Source: Myxococcales bacterium (GTDB taxonomy: Bacteria > Myxococcota_A > Polyangia > Haliangiales > Haliangiaceae). Taken from it: a DNA stretch of 64,000 nt. The first letter of the stretch is position 1, and each line of letters opens with the position of its first letter. The notes under the pieces were generated by a model. That model saw only the letters and a list, made by a program, of their open reading frames with translations, ran no database searches and was not told the origin of the DNA. A program made the position numbers and the translations under genes. Of this stretch, positions 1 to 7,562 are shown in pieces. The stretch lies in assembly GCA_947483555.1 (NCBI GenBank), contig CANKMW010000023.1, forward strand, positions 1 to 64,000. The letters run 5' to 3'.

Positions 1-2
1 GC

Positions 3-116
3 CGCAACCCCGAGCGCTGGTCGCGCCACACCCGACCGTGGAGCCGCCCCGAGACCGTCACCCTCAACCCGGAGGCCAATCACGCAGCAGCCAAGCCCGA
101 CCGACTCGCAGCATGA
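3..116 (+). CDS. Possible C-terminal tail of a transposase (partial)
   Basis: This frame is open from the left edge and ends at TGA 114-116. Its 37 residues begin RNPERWSRHTRPW and contain VTLNPEA. That pattern (NPxRWS, a Trp a few residues on, then V-LNPE) recalls the extreme C-terminus of rve-type IS3-family OrfB transposases, after the DDE core. This is recognition from memory of a short tail, not a domain match. The stop overlaps the ATG of the next fragment by three bases. If it is an IS end, a terminal inverted repeat should lie just downstream, but I could not identify one. It could also be a chance open frame. Confidence 0.3.
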   Translation, partial: RNPERWSRHTRPWSRPETVTLNPEANHAAAKPDRLAA

Positions 117-334
117 CGATTCACGCGACAACTACCTTGATTCCTGCCGTTCCCGAGAAGCACGCCGGGATCACCCACATCGCGATCCTCTGCGACGACC
201 TCATCGGCGCGAAGCTCGCGCTCGAGGCCGCCGGCCACCCGATCCGCGCCGAGCAGCGGTTCACCCCGACGGCGCACGGCATCTTCGTCCGCGATCCGGA
301 CGGCGTGGTCATCGAGCTGCACCAGCGGACCTAG
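113..334 (+). CDS. VOC/glyoxalase-family C-terminal half (probable fragment)
   Basis: It encodes 73 residues. ITHIAILCDDLIGAKLALEAA followed by GIFVRDPDGVVIELHQR is the second half of a vicinal-oxygen-chelate (glyoxalase/dioxygenase) module, with the RDPDG..IEL strand that supplies the metal-binding Glu. A complete VOC domain is about 110-130 residues, so the first beta-alpha-beta-beta-beta unit is missing. The frame is open upstream to the window edge, but that stretch does not look like VOC sequence. The most economical reading is a gene truncated at its 5' end, perhaps by the element whose tail overlaps it. The ATG at 113 is simply the first in frame. Confidence 0.5.
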   Translation: MTIHATTTLIPAVPEKHAGITHIAILCDDLIGAKLALEAAGHPIRAEQRFTPTAHGIFVRDPDGVVIELHQRT

Positions 335-362
335 GTTCAGACCGCGCTGGTGGTGAGTGGCC

Positions 363-405
363 GGCCAGTGCCCGGCCAGTGCCCGGCCAGTGCCGGCCAG
401 TGCCC
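363..405 (+). repeat. Four tandem copies of an 11-bp unit
   Basis: GGCCAGTGCCC is repeated at 363, 374, 385 (10 bp, one C short) and 395. It sits between the VOC fragment and the ATG of the small secreted protein. It may be part of the promoter or leader of that gene, or a simple slippage repeat. Confidence 0.8.
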
Positions 406-482
406 GACCACCAGGCGCGGCCGCAACCTGTTGGAAGAACAGCCGGTTGGGACTGGTACGGCGCGTGCTCAAGGTCCCGGGC

Positions 483-884
483 ATGAAGACATGGTTCACC
501 ATCATCCTGGTTGTTCTCTGCGCCACCTCGGTCCTCGGTACCGCGCGAGCCGGCCTCTTCGACGGAGGCTCGTTTCCAACCACCGCGGCCGCGACGACCA
601 CGCCCGCGGTCAGGTTCGATGCATCGGACATTCGCGCCTTTCGCAGCGCGTTCTCCATCGAGGCCGCGCCGCCGATGACGGCGGCTGATCCGGTGGCCGT
701 CGAGGACAACGACAGTGAGCCGGTGCCGTTCGCGAGCTGCAACACGCGCCGGTATGACGGCTGCGCCTACTACGTCAAGACGATCGGGTGCAGTGTCAAC
801 TGCGTCGGCTGGTGCCCTCCGACCAACTCCACCGATCCCGATTGCTGGGGCAAGAAGTGCTACTGCGCGAACGTCGGCCAATAA
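483..884 (+). CDS. Small secreted cysteine-rich protein
   Basis: It encodes 133 residues. The start was chosen at the ATG that gives a classic signal peptide: Met-Lys, hydrophobic core FTIILVVLCATSVLG, then TARAG with a probable cleavage after ARA. After a low-complexity Ala/Thr stretch the last ~50 residues hold eight cysteines (CNT, GCA, GCS, NCV, WCP, DCW, KCY, YCA), suggesting a disulfide-stabilised extracellular domain. I recognise no family. Longer upstream in-frame starts would put the signal peptide internally and run through the tandem repeat, so they are unlikely. Confidence 0.7.
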   Translation: MKTWFTIILVVLCATSVLGTARAGLFDGGSFPTTAAATTTPAVRFDASDIRAFRSAFSIEAAPPMTAADPVAVEDNDSEPVPFASCNTRRYDGCAYYVKTIGCSVNCVGWCPPTNSTDPDCWGKKCYCANVGQ

Positions 885-978
885 GAGCTGGTCTCGGTGC
901 ACCCCGCTCGACGGGCAGGAGCACCGGCAGAAGTGCGCCCGGCGGGCAACTCCGCCTCGGACATCGTGTCCGGTGGGC

Positions 979-1812
979 ATGTCGCGCATCCACCTGGTCG
1001 CCGTCGTTGTCGTCGCCGCGGCGATCGCCGTCACGGTCGGGCGCGGGCCTGGCGTGGGCGGGCCTGGCGTGGGCGGCCCGGATCGGTCGTCGCGGGCTGC
1101 GGCGGTGACCCGGACGTCGGCGACCTCGGCGGTGCCAGGCACGCCGGCCTCGCGGCCATCACGTCGCGGCGCAGCGCCGCCAGCGTCACCGCGACCACGC
1201 GACTCGCTCGACCCGCCGCCGGCCGTCGCGCTGGCGGCCGCCGAGCACCGCGCCGCGCTGATCACTGCCGAAGATCAGTGGAGCGCGGCCGAGCAGGCGG
1301 GCACCGCGGAGGCCTGGGAGCTGGCCGCCGATGCCTACGCGGTGGCGGTGGCCGTCTGCGGCGGCGGGCCGCCGTGCGTGGAGCATGCCTACGCCGAGGC
1401 GCTCGCGCGCGCCAACGCCGTGCGGATCGAAGACGCCGAGGTCCCACCCGGCGACGCTCCGGTGCCGCTGCCGCCGCGGGTCGAGGCGATGATCGACGCG
1501 ATGGATCGCTACGTCGAGCTGGCGCCGGGCTCGGAGGAGGTGCCGGGGATGCGCTTCCTCGCGGCCCGCGCGCGCTGGCGCTACCGCCACCTCGATGACG
1601 ACACCATCCGCCGGCTCGAGACCCTGGCCGCCGCTGGCGACGGCGTCGAGGTCACCGAGTACGCCATCAACCTGCTGCTCGACACCTACATCCGCAGCGG
1701 CCGCCAGAACGACCTGCGGCGCACGGTCGACCGGTTGCTTGCCGATCCGTCGCGGCTGACGCGCTTCCCCGACACGCTCGAGCGGCTGCGGGCGATCCGG
1801 GCCGAGCTGTGA
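979..1812 (+). CDS. Exported or membrane-anchored alpha-helical repeat protein, unknown function
   Basis: It encodes 277 residues. The ATG at 979 begins with a hydrophobic segment (IHLVAVVVVAAAIAVTV) that is a signal anchor or signal peptide. Next comes a GPGVG direct repeat (15 bp twice at 1045-1074) and a Ser/Arg/Pro-rich linker. From about residue 90 the sequence is helical and Ala/Glu-rich (AEQAGTAEAWELAADAYAVA; later RLETLAAAGDGVEV) with the spacing of TPR-like helical hairpins. No catalytic motif is visible. It ends 7 bp from the convergent lipoprotein gene. The fold assignment is an inference from pattern only. Confidence 0.65.
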   Translation: MSRIHLVAVVVVAAAIAVTVGRGPGVGGPGVGGPDRSSRAAAVTRTSATSAVPGTPASRPSRRGAAPPASPRPRDSLDPPPAVALAAAEHRAALITAEDQWSAAEQAGTAEAWELAADAYAVAVAVCGGGPPCVEHAYAEALARANAVRIEDAEVPPGDAPVPLPPRVEAMIDAMDRYVELAPGSEEVPGMRFLAARARWRYRHLDDDTIRRLETLAAAGDGVEVTEYAINLLLDTYIRSGRQNDLRRTVDRLLADPSRLTRFPDTLERLRAIRAEL

Positions 1813-1819
1813 CCGGCGG

Positions 1820-2164
1820 CTACTCGGCGTTGAAGCCGAAGATGCGCTGACCCTGGCCGCGCGGCAGGTCGACGTACTGGATCGTGAGCGTCCACAGGCC
1901 GCCGACGTTGTCGCTGGCCAGCTGTTCGGAGGCCACGATCTGACCGTCGAAGCGGAGCGCGAGCGTGCCGTCGTCGAACTCCAGGTAGGGTGACACCTCG
2001 CCGGCGGCGACAAGACCGAAGCCGGTGGTGCCGAACTGGACATCGATCGCCGACGGCGTCTCGTTGACGACCTCGAGCATCTTGGGCTCGCTCTGGAAGC
2101 AGCCGGCAAACAGTGGCGCGGAGAGGATCATCGGGAGGAGGGAGAACTTCACGAGCGTGGGCAT
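1820..2164 (-). CDS. Small lipoprotein, unknown function
   Basis: It encodes 114 residues. The start at 2164 gives a signal peptide ending LSAPLFAGC, a lipobox. The mature part is a short beta-rich domain (VNETPSAIDVQFG, YLEFDDGTLALRFDGQ, WTLTIQYVDLP). No family is recognised. An upstream alternative start at 2194 would add ten residues before the signal sequence. It is on the same strand as the LAS-type peptidase gene but 175 bp downstream of it, so it is probably a separate unit. Confidence 0.65.
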   Translation of the reverse strand: MPTLVKFSLLPMILSAPLFAGCFQSEPKMLEVVNETPSAIDVQFGTTGFGLVAAGEVSPYLEFDDGTLALRFDGQIVASEQLASDNVGGLWTLTIQYVDLPRGQGQRIFGFNAE

Positions 2165-2339
2165 GACGGGTTGAACAAGCAGCTTGTGGACCACGTTGCC
2201 TCGCCACAGGCGTGGGTCCGGACCGCCACGGCAAGCCTCGATGATCGCACGCGATCGCGGCCGCGACGAAGGTTCGCCGTGGCCGCGGCTTCACAACCGT
2301 CGTCGCGTCGGCGCCACAGAGCCGCGGTGGTCAGTCGAC

Positions 2340-3707
2340 TCAGCGCAGCCGGTGCAACCCGGGCTGCTGGCCGGCGCGACCCTTGGCGAGCGGCGCGCCC
2401 GTGACTCCGTCGCCGCCATGCCACGGGTCGTCGACGAACGCGGTGACGCGCTTGAGGCTGATGTGGCTGTGGTGGTGGTGGAACTGGTACCAGCCCTGGT
2501 TCATGTTGGTGGTCTCGTACGCGAGCACGATGTTGTTGCACGCCGCCGGTTCGACCCAGCCGTTGGCGCACAGGGTGTTGAGGGCCGCCATCAACATCGG
2601 GCCGGCCTGGCCGTCGACGCCGATCACGCGCGTGCGCGTGCTCTCGAACAGGGCGCCGAGGAACAGGGCGTGGCGCCAGACGTCGAGCTTGTCGGGCGCG
2701 GACACGCAGTGGTACTGGTCGGCGCCACCGCTGACGTGGGTGCAGATCGGGCGCAGCTGGTTGTTGGCGGTGCCGGTCTGGTAGTACGCGAGGTCGATGT
2801 CGTAACCGCTGACGTGGGTGTTCGCCGGGTGGCCCGGCGAGCCGATCGACGTGCCGGGGATCGCGCCGTTGGCCTCGCTCATGTCGCCGAGGCCGAGCGG
2901 GCCGCCGTTGCCGGCCGACCACGCGGCCGCCTTGCACGACACCTTCGAGGTCGCGTACGTGACCAGCATCTGCAGGTCGCGCCGCAAGAAGCTGCGGTAC
3001 TGGTTCTGCGCCGTCTCGCCGTTGATCGGATAGTCGTCCCACGCGGTGGTCGCGCGGGGATTGAACGTGATGAGCTGTCCGCACGTGGTGCCGGTGCAGT
3101 CGCGCGCCGGCAGGGTGCAGGTCGGGCCGGGGCCGGGGCCGGGGCCGCCGCTCATCTGCTCGACGCACGAGCCGCCGACGCAGGCCTGGCCGCCGGGGCA
3201 CGAGGTCGGCGTGCAGCTGCACGCGCTGCCGCAGGTCGGGCTGCAGTCGTCGCCTTGCCCGGGCGCGCACGAGCCGTCGGAGTCGCAGGTGCCGCTGCAG
3301 GTGTGCGCGGCGCAGTCGGGCCAGCACAGCGGGCCGACGCCGGAGTCCGACAGGTTCCAGCACCGCGACCCGGCCGGGCAGCCCTGCTGCGATCCGCCCG
3401 ACGGGCAGGCGGCGGCGGCGCGGACCATACACACGCCGTAGATGCAGACTCCCGGCTGGCCGCCGTCGGCGGCGCAGTCGGCGTCGCACGAGCAGGCGCC
3501 ACCCGGCGCGACCAGTCCGTTCGTCGTCGGCGCATCGGGTGAGCTCGTCGACGGCGCGTCGGTCGTCGTCGTCGTCGTCGCGGCGTCGACCGCGACCGCC
3601 TGGTCGTCATCGTCGGCGAGGCCGGGCGGATCGCTCGGCCCGAACTGGCAGGCGGCCATCGCCGCAGCCGCGATCAGCGCGAAAAAACAGGTCTTTGCGT
3701 TCGTCAT
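2340..3707 (-). CDS. Cys-rich lipoprotein with a C-terminal LAS-type (MepA/M15-like) zinc peptidase domain
   Basis: It encodes 455 residues. The ATG at 3707 yields a lipoprotein signal (ALIAAAAMAACQFG). It is followed by an Asp/Thr-rich linker, then about 120 residues dense in Cys/Gly (CSCDADC, CPGGQACVGGSC) as in extracellular EGF-like Myxococcota modules, then a (GGGGCC)4 hexamer tract at 3125-3147 encoding a Gly-Pro hinge. The C-terminal ~200 residues contain HVSGYDIDLAYY and FHHHHSHISL. These match the H-x6-D and H-x-H zinc-ligand pattern of LAS peptidases such as murein endopeptidase MepA. The predicted role is peptidoglycan cleavage from the outer membrane or cell surface. The fold call is an inference from these motifs. 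Confidence 0.65.
   Translation of the reverse strand: MTNAKTCFFALIAAAAMAACQFGPSDPPGLADDDDQAVAVDAATTTTTTDAPSTSSPDAPTTNGLVAPGGACSCDADCAADGGQPGVCIYGVCMVRAAAACPSGGSQQGCPAGSRCWNLSDSGVGPLCWPDCAAHTCSGTCDSDGSCAPGQGDDCSPTCGSACSCTPTSCPGGQACVGGSCVEQMSGGPGPGPGPTCTLPARDCTGTTCGQLITFNPRATTAWDDYPINGETAQNQYRSFLRRDLQMLVTYATSKVSCKAAAWSAGNGGPLGLGDMSEANGAIPGTSIGSPGHPANTHVSGYDIDLAYYQTGTANNQLRPICTHVSGGADQYHCVSAPDKLDVWRHALFLGALFESTRTRVIGVDGQAGPMLMAALNTLCANGWVEPAACNNIVLAYETTNMNQGWYQFHHHHSHISLKRVTAFVDDPWHGGDGVTGAPLAKGRAGQQPGLHRLR
3125..3147 (+). repeat. (GGGGCC)4 hexanucleotide tract inside the peptidase lipoprotein gene
   Basis: About four GGGGCC units lie in frame in the minus-strand gene and encode alternating Gly-Pro in the hinge between the Cys-rich and peptidase parts. 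It belongs to a pattern in this window of six-base repeats placed in linkers. Confidence 0.8.
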
Positions 3708-3793
3708 GTACCCCCCCGGGTCGAGTGTGGGGTGGACGCGTACACCACCCCGCGGCACGGCGTCAACCGAAGTTTCAGTGGTAAGCCCGGCCC

Positions 3794-5044
3794 ATGCCTC
3801 CGATTCGGTTGCTCGTGGTCGGTGCCGGCAGTCGCGGCGCGATCTATGCCGCCTACGCCCGCGAACATCCCGACGCGGTGCGGATCGTCGGCGTCGCGGA
3901 GCCGCGCGACTTCTACCGCGATCGGCTGGCGCGCGAGCACGAGCTCGCGCCCGAGCTGGTCGTCGCCGACTGGCGCGAACTGGCCGCGCTCCCGAAGCTC
4001 GCCGCGGGGGTGATCATCGCGACGCCGGACGCCGTGCACGCGGAGCCGGCGATCGCGTTCGCCGACCTTGGCTACCACCTGCTGCTCGAGAAGCCGATGG
4101 CACCGAGCCCCGAGGAGTGCCGGCGGATCGCCGAGGCGGCGGCTCGCAACCGCGTGATCCTCGCGGTCTGTCACGTCATGCGCTACACGCGCTACACCGA
4201 GCAGCTCAAGGCGATCGTAGCGTCGGGTCGGCTCGGCGACATCGTCAGCCTCGCGCACCTCGAGCCGGTGGGCTACTGGCACCAGGCGCACTCGTTCGTA
4301 CGGGGCAACTGGGGCAACGAGGCGCGGTCGGCGTCGATGCTGCTCGCGAAGTCGAGCCACGACCTGGACTGGATCCGCCACGTGGTCGGCGAGCGATGCG
4401 TGGAGGTGGCCTCGTTCGGCAGCCGCCGTCACTTCCGGCGCGACGCGCAGCCCGCGGGCGCGGCCGATCGCTGCCTCGACTGCGCGGTCGAGTCGACCTG
4501 CCCGTACTCGGCGGTGAAGATCTACCTCGGGCGGGTTCGCGCCGGGTACACTAGCTGGCCGGTCGATGTGCTCACGCCCGACCTGACCGAGACCGGCGTG
4601 ACCGCGGCGCTGCGCACCGGGCCGTACGGGCGCTGCGTCTACGCGTGCGACAACGACGTGGTCGATCACCAGGTGGTGAGCCTGCGCTTCGAGAGCGGCG
4701 CCACCGCGTCGTTCACGATGACCGGCTTCACCCGCCAGCGCGATCGCGAGACTCGCCTGTTCGGCACCCGCGGCGAGCTGTACGGCAACGGCTCGACGAT
4801 CGAGGTCCACGACTTCCTGTCCGACCGCACCGAGACGATCCGCACCGACGTCGAGTCCGACGGCTCGATCGTCACCGGCCATGGCGGCGGTGACGCGCGG
4901 CTGATGGAGCAGTTCGTCGCCGCGGTGGCGCTCGGCGATCCGAGCCGGATCCGGTCGGGACCGACCGACAGCCTCGAGACCCACCTGATGGTGTTCGCCG
5001 CCGAGGAGTCCCGGCGCGAGGGCCGGATGGTCCGGGTCCAGTAG
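3794..5044 (+). CDS. Gfo/Idh/MocA-family NAD(P)-dependent oxidoreductase
   Basis: It encodes 416 residues. The N-terminal Rossmann motif is LLVVGAGSRGAIYAAYA. ATPDAVHAEPAIA and LLLEKPMAP carry the family EKP signature (Lys near residue 100) that contacts nicotinamide. The C-terminal alpha/beta domain is interrupted by CLDCAVESTCPYSAVKIYLG and CVYACDN, a cysteine cluster seen in a Gfo/Idh subgroup that may bind metal or be structural. The likely reaction is oxidation or epimerisation of a sugar, cyclitol or aldehyde, but the substrate is unknown. The next gene starts 3 bp after its stop, so the two are co-transcribed. Confidence 0.85.
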   Translation: MPPIRLLVVGAGSRGAIYAAYAREHPDAVRIVGVAEPRDFYRDRLAREHELAPELVVADWRELAALPKLAAGVIIATPDAVHAEPAIAFADLGYHLLLEKPMAPSPEECRRIAEAAARNRVILAVCHVMRYTRYTEQLKAIVASGRLGDIVSLAHLEPVGYWHQAHSFVRGNWGNEARSASMLLAKSSHDLDWIRHVVGERCVEVASFGSRRHFRRDAQPAGAADRCLDCAVESTCPYSAVKIYLGRVRAGYTSWPVDVLTPDLTETGVTAALRTGPYGRCVYACDNDVVDHQVVSLRFESGATASFTMTGFTRQRDRETRLFGTRGELYGNGSTIEVHDFLSDRTETIRTDVESDGSIVTGHGGGDARLMEQFVAAVALGDPSRIRSGPTDSLETHLMVFAAEESRREGRMVRVQ

Positions 5045-5047
5045 CCC

Positions 5048-6358
5048 ATGCTGCACGCCGTCCTCGCCCGCTCCGTGCTGGTCTTCGTCACGCTCCTCGG
5101 CATCGCCTGCAGCTCGCGTGCGACGACCACCGTCCACTTCCCGCGCAGCACGCGGGACCTGCTCAACCCCGAGCGCGGCTTCATGGTCGACGTCGACCTG
5201 ATCGCCGGCCGCGACGTCACGGCGGTGCGCGCCCGCGGCTACACGCTCGCCTACGCGGGCGTCCGGCTCGACGCCCACCGGGATGGTCCGCTGCCGGCAT
5301 CACTCCTCGAGGCGCTCGACACCGGCTTCGCGGCCGTGCGCGCCGCGGGCATCAAGGTGGTCCTGCGCTTCGTCTACAACGACGCCGCCAGCGGCCGCGA
5401 TGCGTCCAAGGGGCGGATCCTCGCCCACATCGCGCAGCTCCAGCCGGTGCTGGCGGCGAACGCCGACGTCATCGCGGTGATGGACGCCGGATTCATAGGC
5501 GCATGGGGCGAGTGGCACAGCTCGACCAACGGGCTCGACAACACGCGAGATCGCGGCGACGTCCTGTATGCGGTCCTCCACGCGCTGCCGCCGTCGCGCA
5601 GCGTCACGTTGCGCAGCCCTCGCTACAAGGTCGACGCCTACGGCACGTCGGACAGTGAGGCGCAGGCGTTCGACGGCTCGGACCCGTCGCGCGTCGGCCA
5701 CCACAACAGCTGCTTCCTCGCCAGCGTCAACGACCTCGGCACCTACGCCGATCCGATCGAGCGCTGGAAGGACGTCGTCGCCGACCAAGGTCGCTTCACG
5801 CCGGTTGGTGGCGAGACCTGCCAGCTCAACCCGCCGCGCAGTGACTGCGAGACCGCGACGGCCGAGCTGGCCCGACTCCACTGGTCGTTCCTGAACGCGC
5901 TCTATCACCGCGCGGTGCTCGAGCGCTGGCAGACCCAGGGCTGTTACCCGGAGATCGCGCGCGATCTCGGCTACCGGATCGAGCTGCGCTCGGCGACGTT
6001 CGATCGCGCGGTGGCGCCGGGCGGCGAGCTCGGCCTCGAGATCCGGCTCGTGAACACCGGCTACGCGGCGATGTTCAACGCCCGGCCGGTGTACGTCACG
6101 TTCGACGACACGCGCACCGTGCTTGCCGTCGATCCCCGTCGATGGCAACCCGGTGAGGCGGTCACGATCACGGCGACGGTGCACATCCCCGCCACCACCA
6201 CGCTCGGTCGGCATCGCCTCGGCCTGTGGTTGCCCGACGCCGATCCGCGGCTCCAGGCCCGCGAGCTGGTCGAGCTCTACTCGGTCCGCCTGGCCAACAC
6301 CGTCTGGGCGGCTCCGATCAACGTCCTGACCGACGACGTGATCGTGAGCCAGGACTGA
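5048..6358 (+). CDS. DUF4832/DUF4874-type secreted glycan-associated protein
   Basis: It encodes 436 residues. The signal sequence ends LLGIACSS, a lipobox. The body begins with LLNPERGFMVDVDLIAG and continues with YAGVRLDAHRDGPLPASLLE, VVLRFVYND and VMDAGFIGAWGEWHSS. This is the TIM-barrel-like arrangement typical of DUF4874 followed by a C-terminal DUF4832 beta domain (LEIRLVNTGYAAMFNARPVY). Such proteins are thought to act on extracellular polysaccharide, but no activity is established that I know of. It is coupled to the upstream Gfo/Idh oxidoreductase. Confidence 0.75.
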   Translation: MLHAVLARSVLVFVTLLGIACSSRATTTVHFPRSTRDLLNPERGFMVDVDLIAGRDVTAVRARGYTLAYAGVRLDAHRDGPLPASLLEALDTGFAAVRAAGIKVVLRFVYNDAASGRDASKGRILAHIAQLQPVLAANADVIAVMDAGFIGAWGEWHSSTNGLDNTRDRGDVLYAVLHALPPSRSVTLRSPRYKVDAYGTSDSEAQAFDGSDPSRVGHHNSCFLASVNDLGTYADPIERWKDVVADQGRFTPVGGETCQLNPPRSDCETATAELARLHWSFLNALYHRAVLERWQTQGCYPEIARDLGYRIELRSATFDRAVAPGGELGLEIRLVNTGYAAMFNARPVYVTFDDTRTVLAVDPRRWQPGEAVTITATVHIPATTTLGRHRLGLWLPDADPRLQARELVELYSVRLANTVWAAPINVLTDDVIVSQD

Positions 6359-6373
6359 CGCCCGCCCGCCGAC

Positions 6374-7555
6374 TCAGGGACCGCCGCAGTCGTCAGGCGG
6401 CATGGCGGCGATCCACGCTCGCACCAGCTCGGCGCCGCGGGTGTGGACCAGCGAGCGGCCCAGCAGCGGCATCATCGCGCCGACCACCTCGGTCTGGGTG
6501 CGGAAGTACAGGATCGACGTGTCGGGATCGCCGGGCACGATGTCGAACGCGAAGCCACCGGTGCCAGCGCCGGCGCTGCCGGGCCGTTTGCAGTAGCCGA
6601 GACGAAACAGATCGGTGTTGTCGTGGCCGAGGAACAGCTGCGAGGTGATGCCCTGCACCGCGTTGGGGTCGTGGCAGTGCGCGCAGTTGATGTCGAGGTA
6701 CGAACGGGCCGCGGCGTCGACCTCGGCGGGCGGGATGGCGGCGACCCCGCCGGTGTCGATCGGGCGGAGGTCGTAGGCGGCCGGGATCGTGGTCGTCGCC
6801 GGCGCGCCGGTCAGGAGCCCGAGGCTGCTCAACCGCTCGAGCTGGTTGGCCGCGCCGACCGCGCCACCGTGGTCGTAGCTGCGGTTGAGATGGCGGGCCT
6901 TGATGCCGATCGGGACGATGGCGGGGTCGGCATCGGGCGTCGGCTTGCGCGCGTGACAGGTCTCGCACTGGTTGCGTTGCGGCACCAGGTAGTTCGAGGT
7001 CCGCGCCAGCCCGGCGTCGTCGACGAAGCTGATGGCGCGGACGTCGCCGGCCGGCCGCAGCACGGCGTCGGTCTGGGCTTGGTCCCAGACGTACGGTAGC
7101 GGTCGCCAGCCGTCGGCGTAGCGGACCAGCAGGCGGGTCTCGATCAGCGTCAAGTCCTGGGTCGGGGCCCGGAAGTCGGCCGCGAACGCGAAGTTCTTGA
7201 CCAGCACCGAGCCGACCGGCAGCTCGAAGGCCAGCGTCGGGTCGAACGTCGCCGCGGCGCCCGGCGGGACGTAGATCGCGCGCTGCTTGAGGGCGTAGTC
7301 CGAGAACAGCTGCGCGTTGAGGTCGTAGGCGACCACTCGATCATCGATCGCGTTGAAGGTGAAGCCGGCGACTGGATCCCACGCGAACAGGTTGTAGGCC
7401 GACAGCCGTTCGGGCGGCGGCGCCTCGACGTCGACGAAGACCGGGCGGGTCAGGTCGACGCCGCCACCGTCATCGTCACCACCGCCACACGCCGCGACCG
7501 CCGGCGCCCCCAGCGCCGCCACCACCGTCAACGCGAGTCGCCGGATGGTCCGCAT
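6374..7555 (-). CDS. SO2930-type dihaem c-type cytochrome lipoprotein
   Basis: It encodes 393 residues with a lipobox at AVAAC (Cys23) followed by a Gly/Asp-rich tail. Two haem-binding motifs are visible: CETCH (about residues 197-201) and CAHCH (about 291-295). The central part (AQLFSDYALKQRAIYVPPGA, FELPVGSVLVKNFAF, YLVPQRNQC) matches the uncharacterised HNE_0200/SO2930 family (TIGR03806). In other Gram-negatives that family is encoded next to a parallel beta-helix partner (TIGR03805), as here: the partner lies 7 bp upstream. The predicted role is electron transfer coupled to an unknown surface reaction. Confidence 0.85.
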   Translation of the reverse strand: MRTIRRLALTVVAALGAPAVAACGGGDDDGGGVDLTRPVFVDVEAPPPERLSAYNLFAWDPVAGFTFNAIDDRVVAYDLNAQLFSDYALKQRAIYVPPGAAATFDPTLAFELPVGSVLVKNFAFAADFRAPTQDLTLIETRLLVRYADGWRPLPYVWDQAQTDAVLRPAGDVRAISFVDDAGLARTSNYLVPQRNQCETCHARKPTPDADPAIVPIGIKARHLNRSYDHGGAVGAANQLERLSSLGLLTGAPATTTIPAAYDLRPIDTGGVAAIPPAEVDAAARSYLDINCAHCHDPNAVQGITSQLFLGHDNTDLFRLGYCKRPGSAGAGTGGFAFDIVPGDPDTSILYFRTQTEVVGAMMPLLGRSLVHTRGAELVRAWIAAMPPDDCGGP

Positions 7556-7562
7556 CGCCAGC

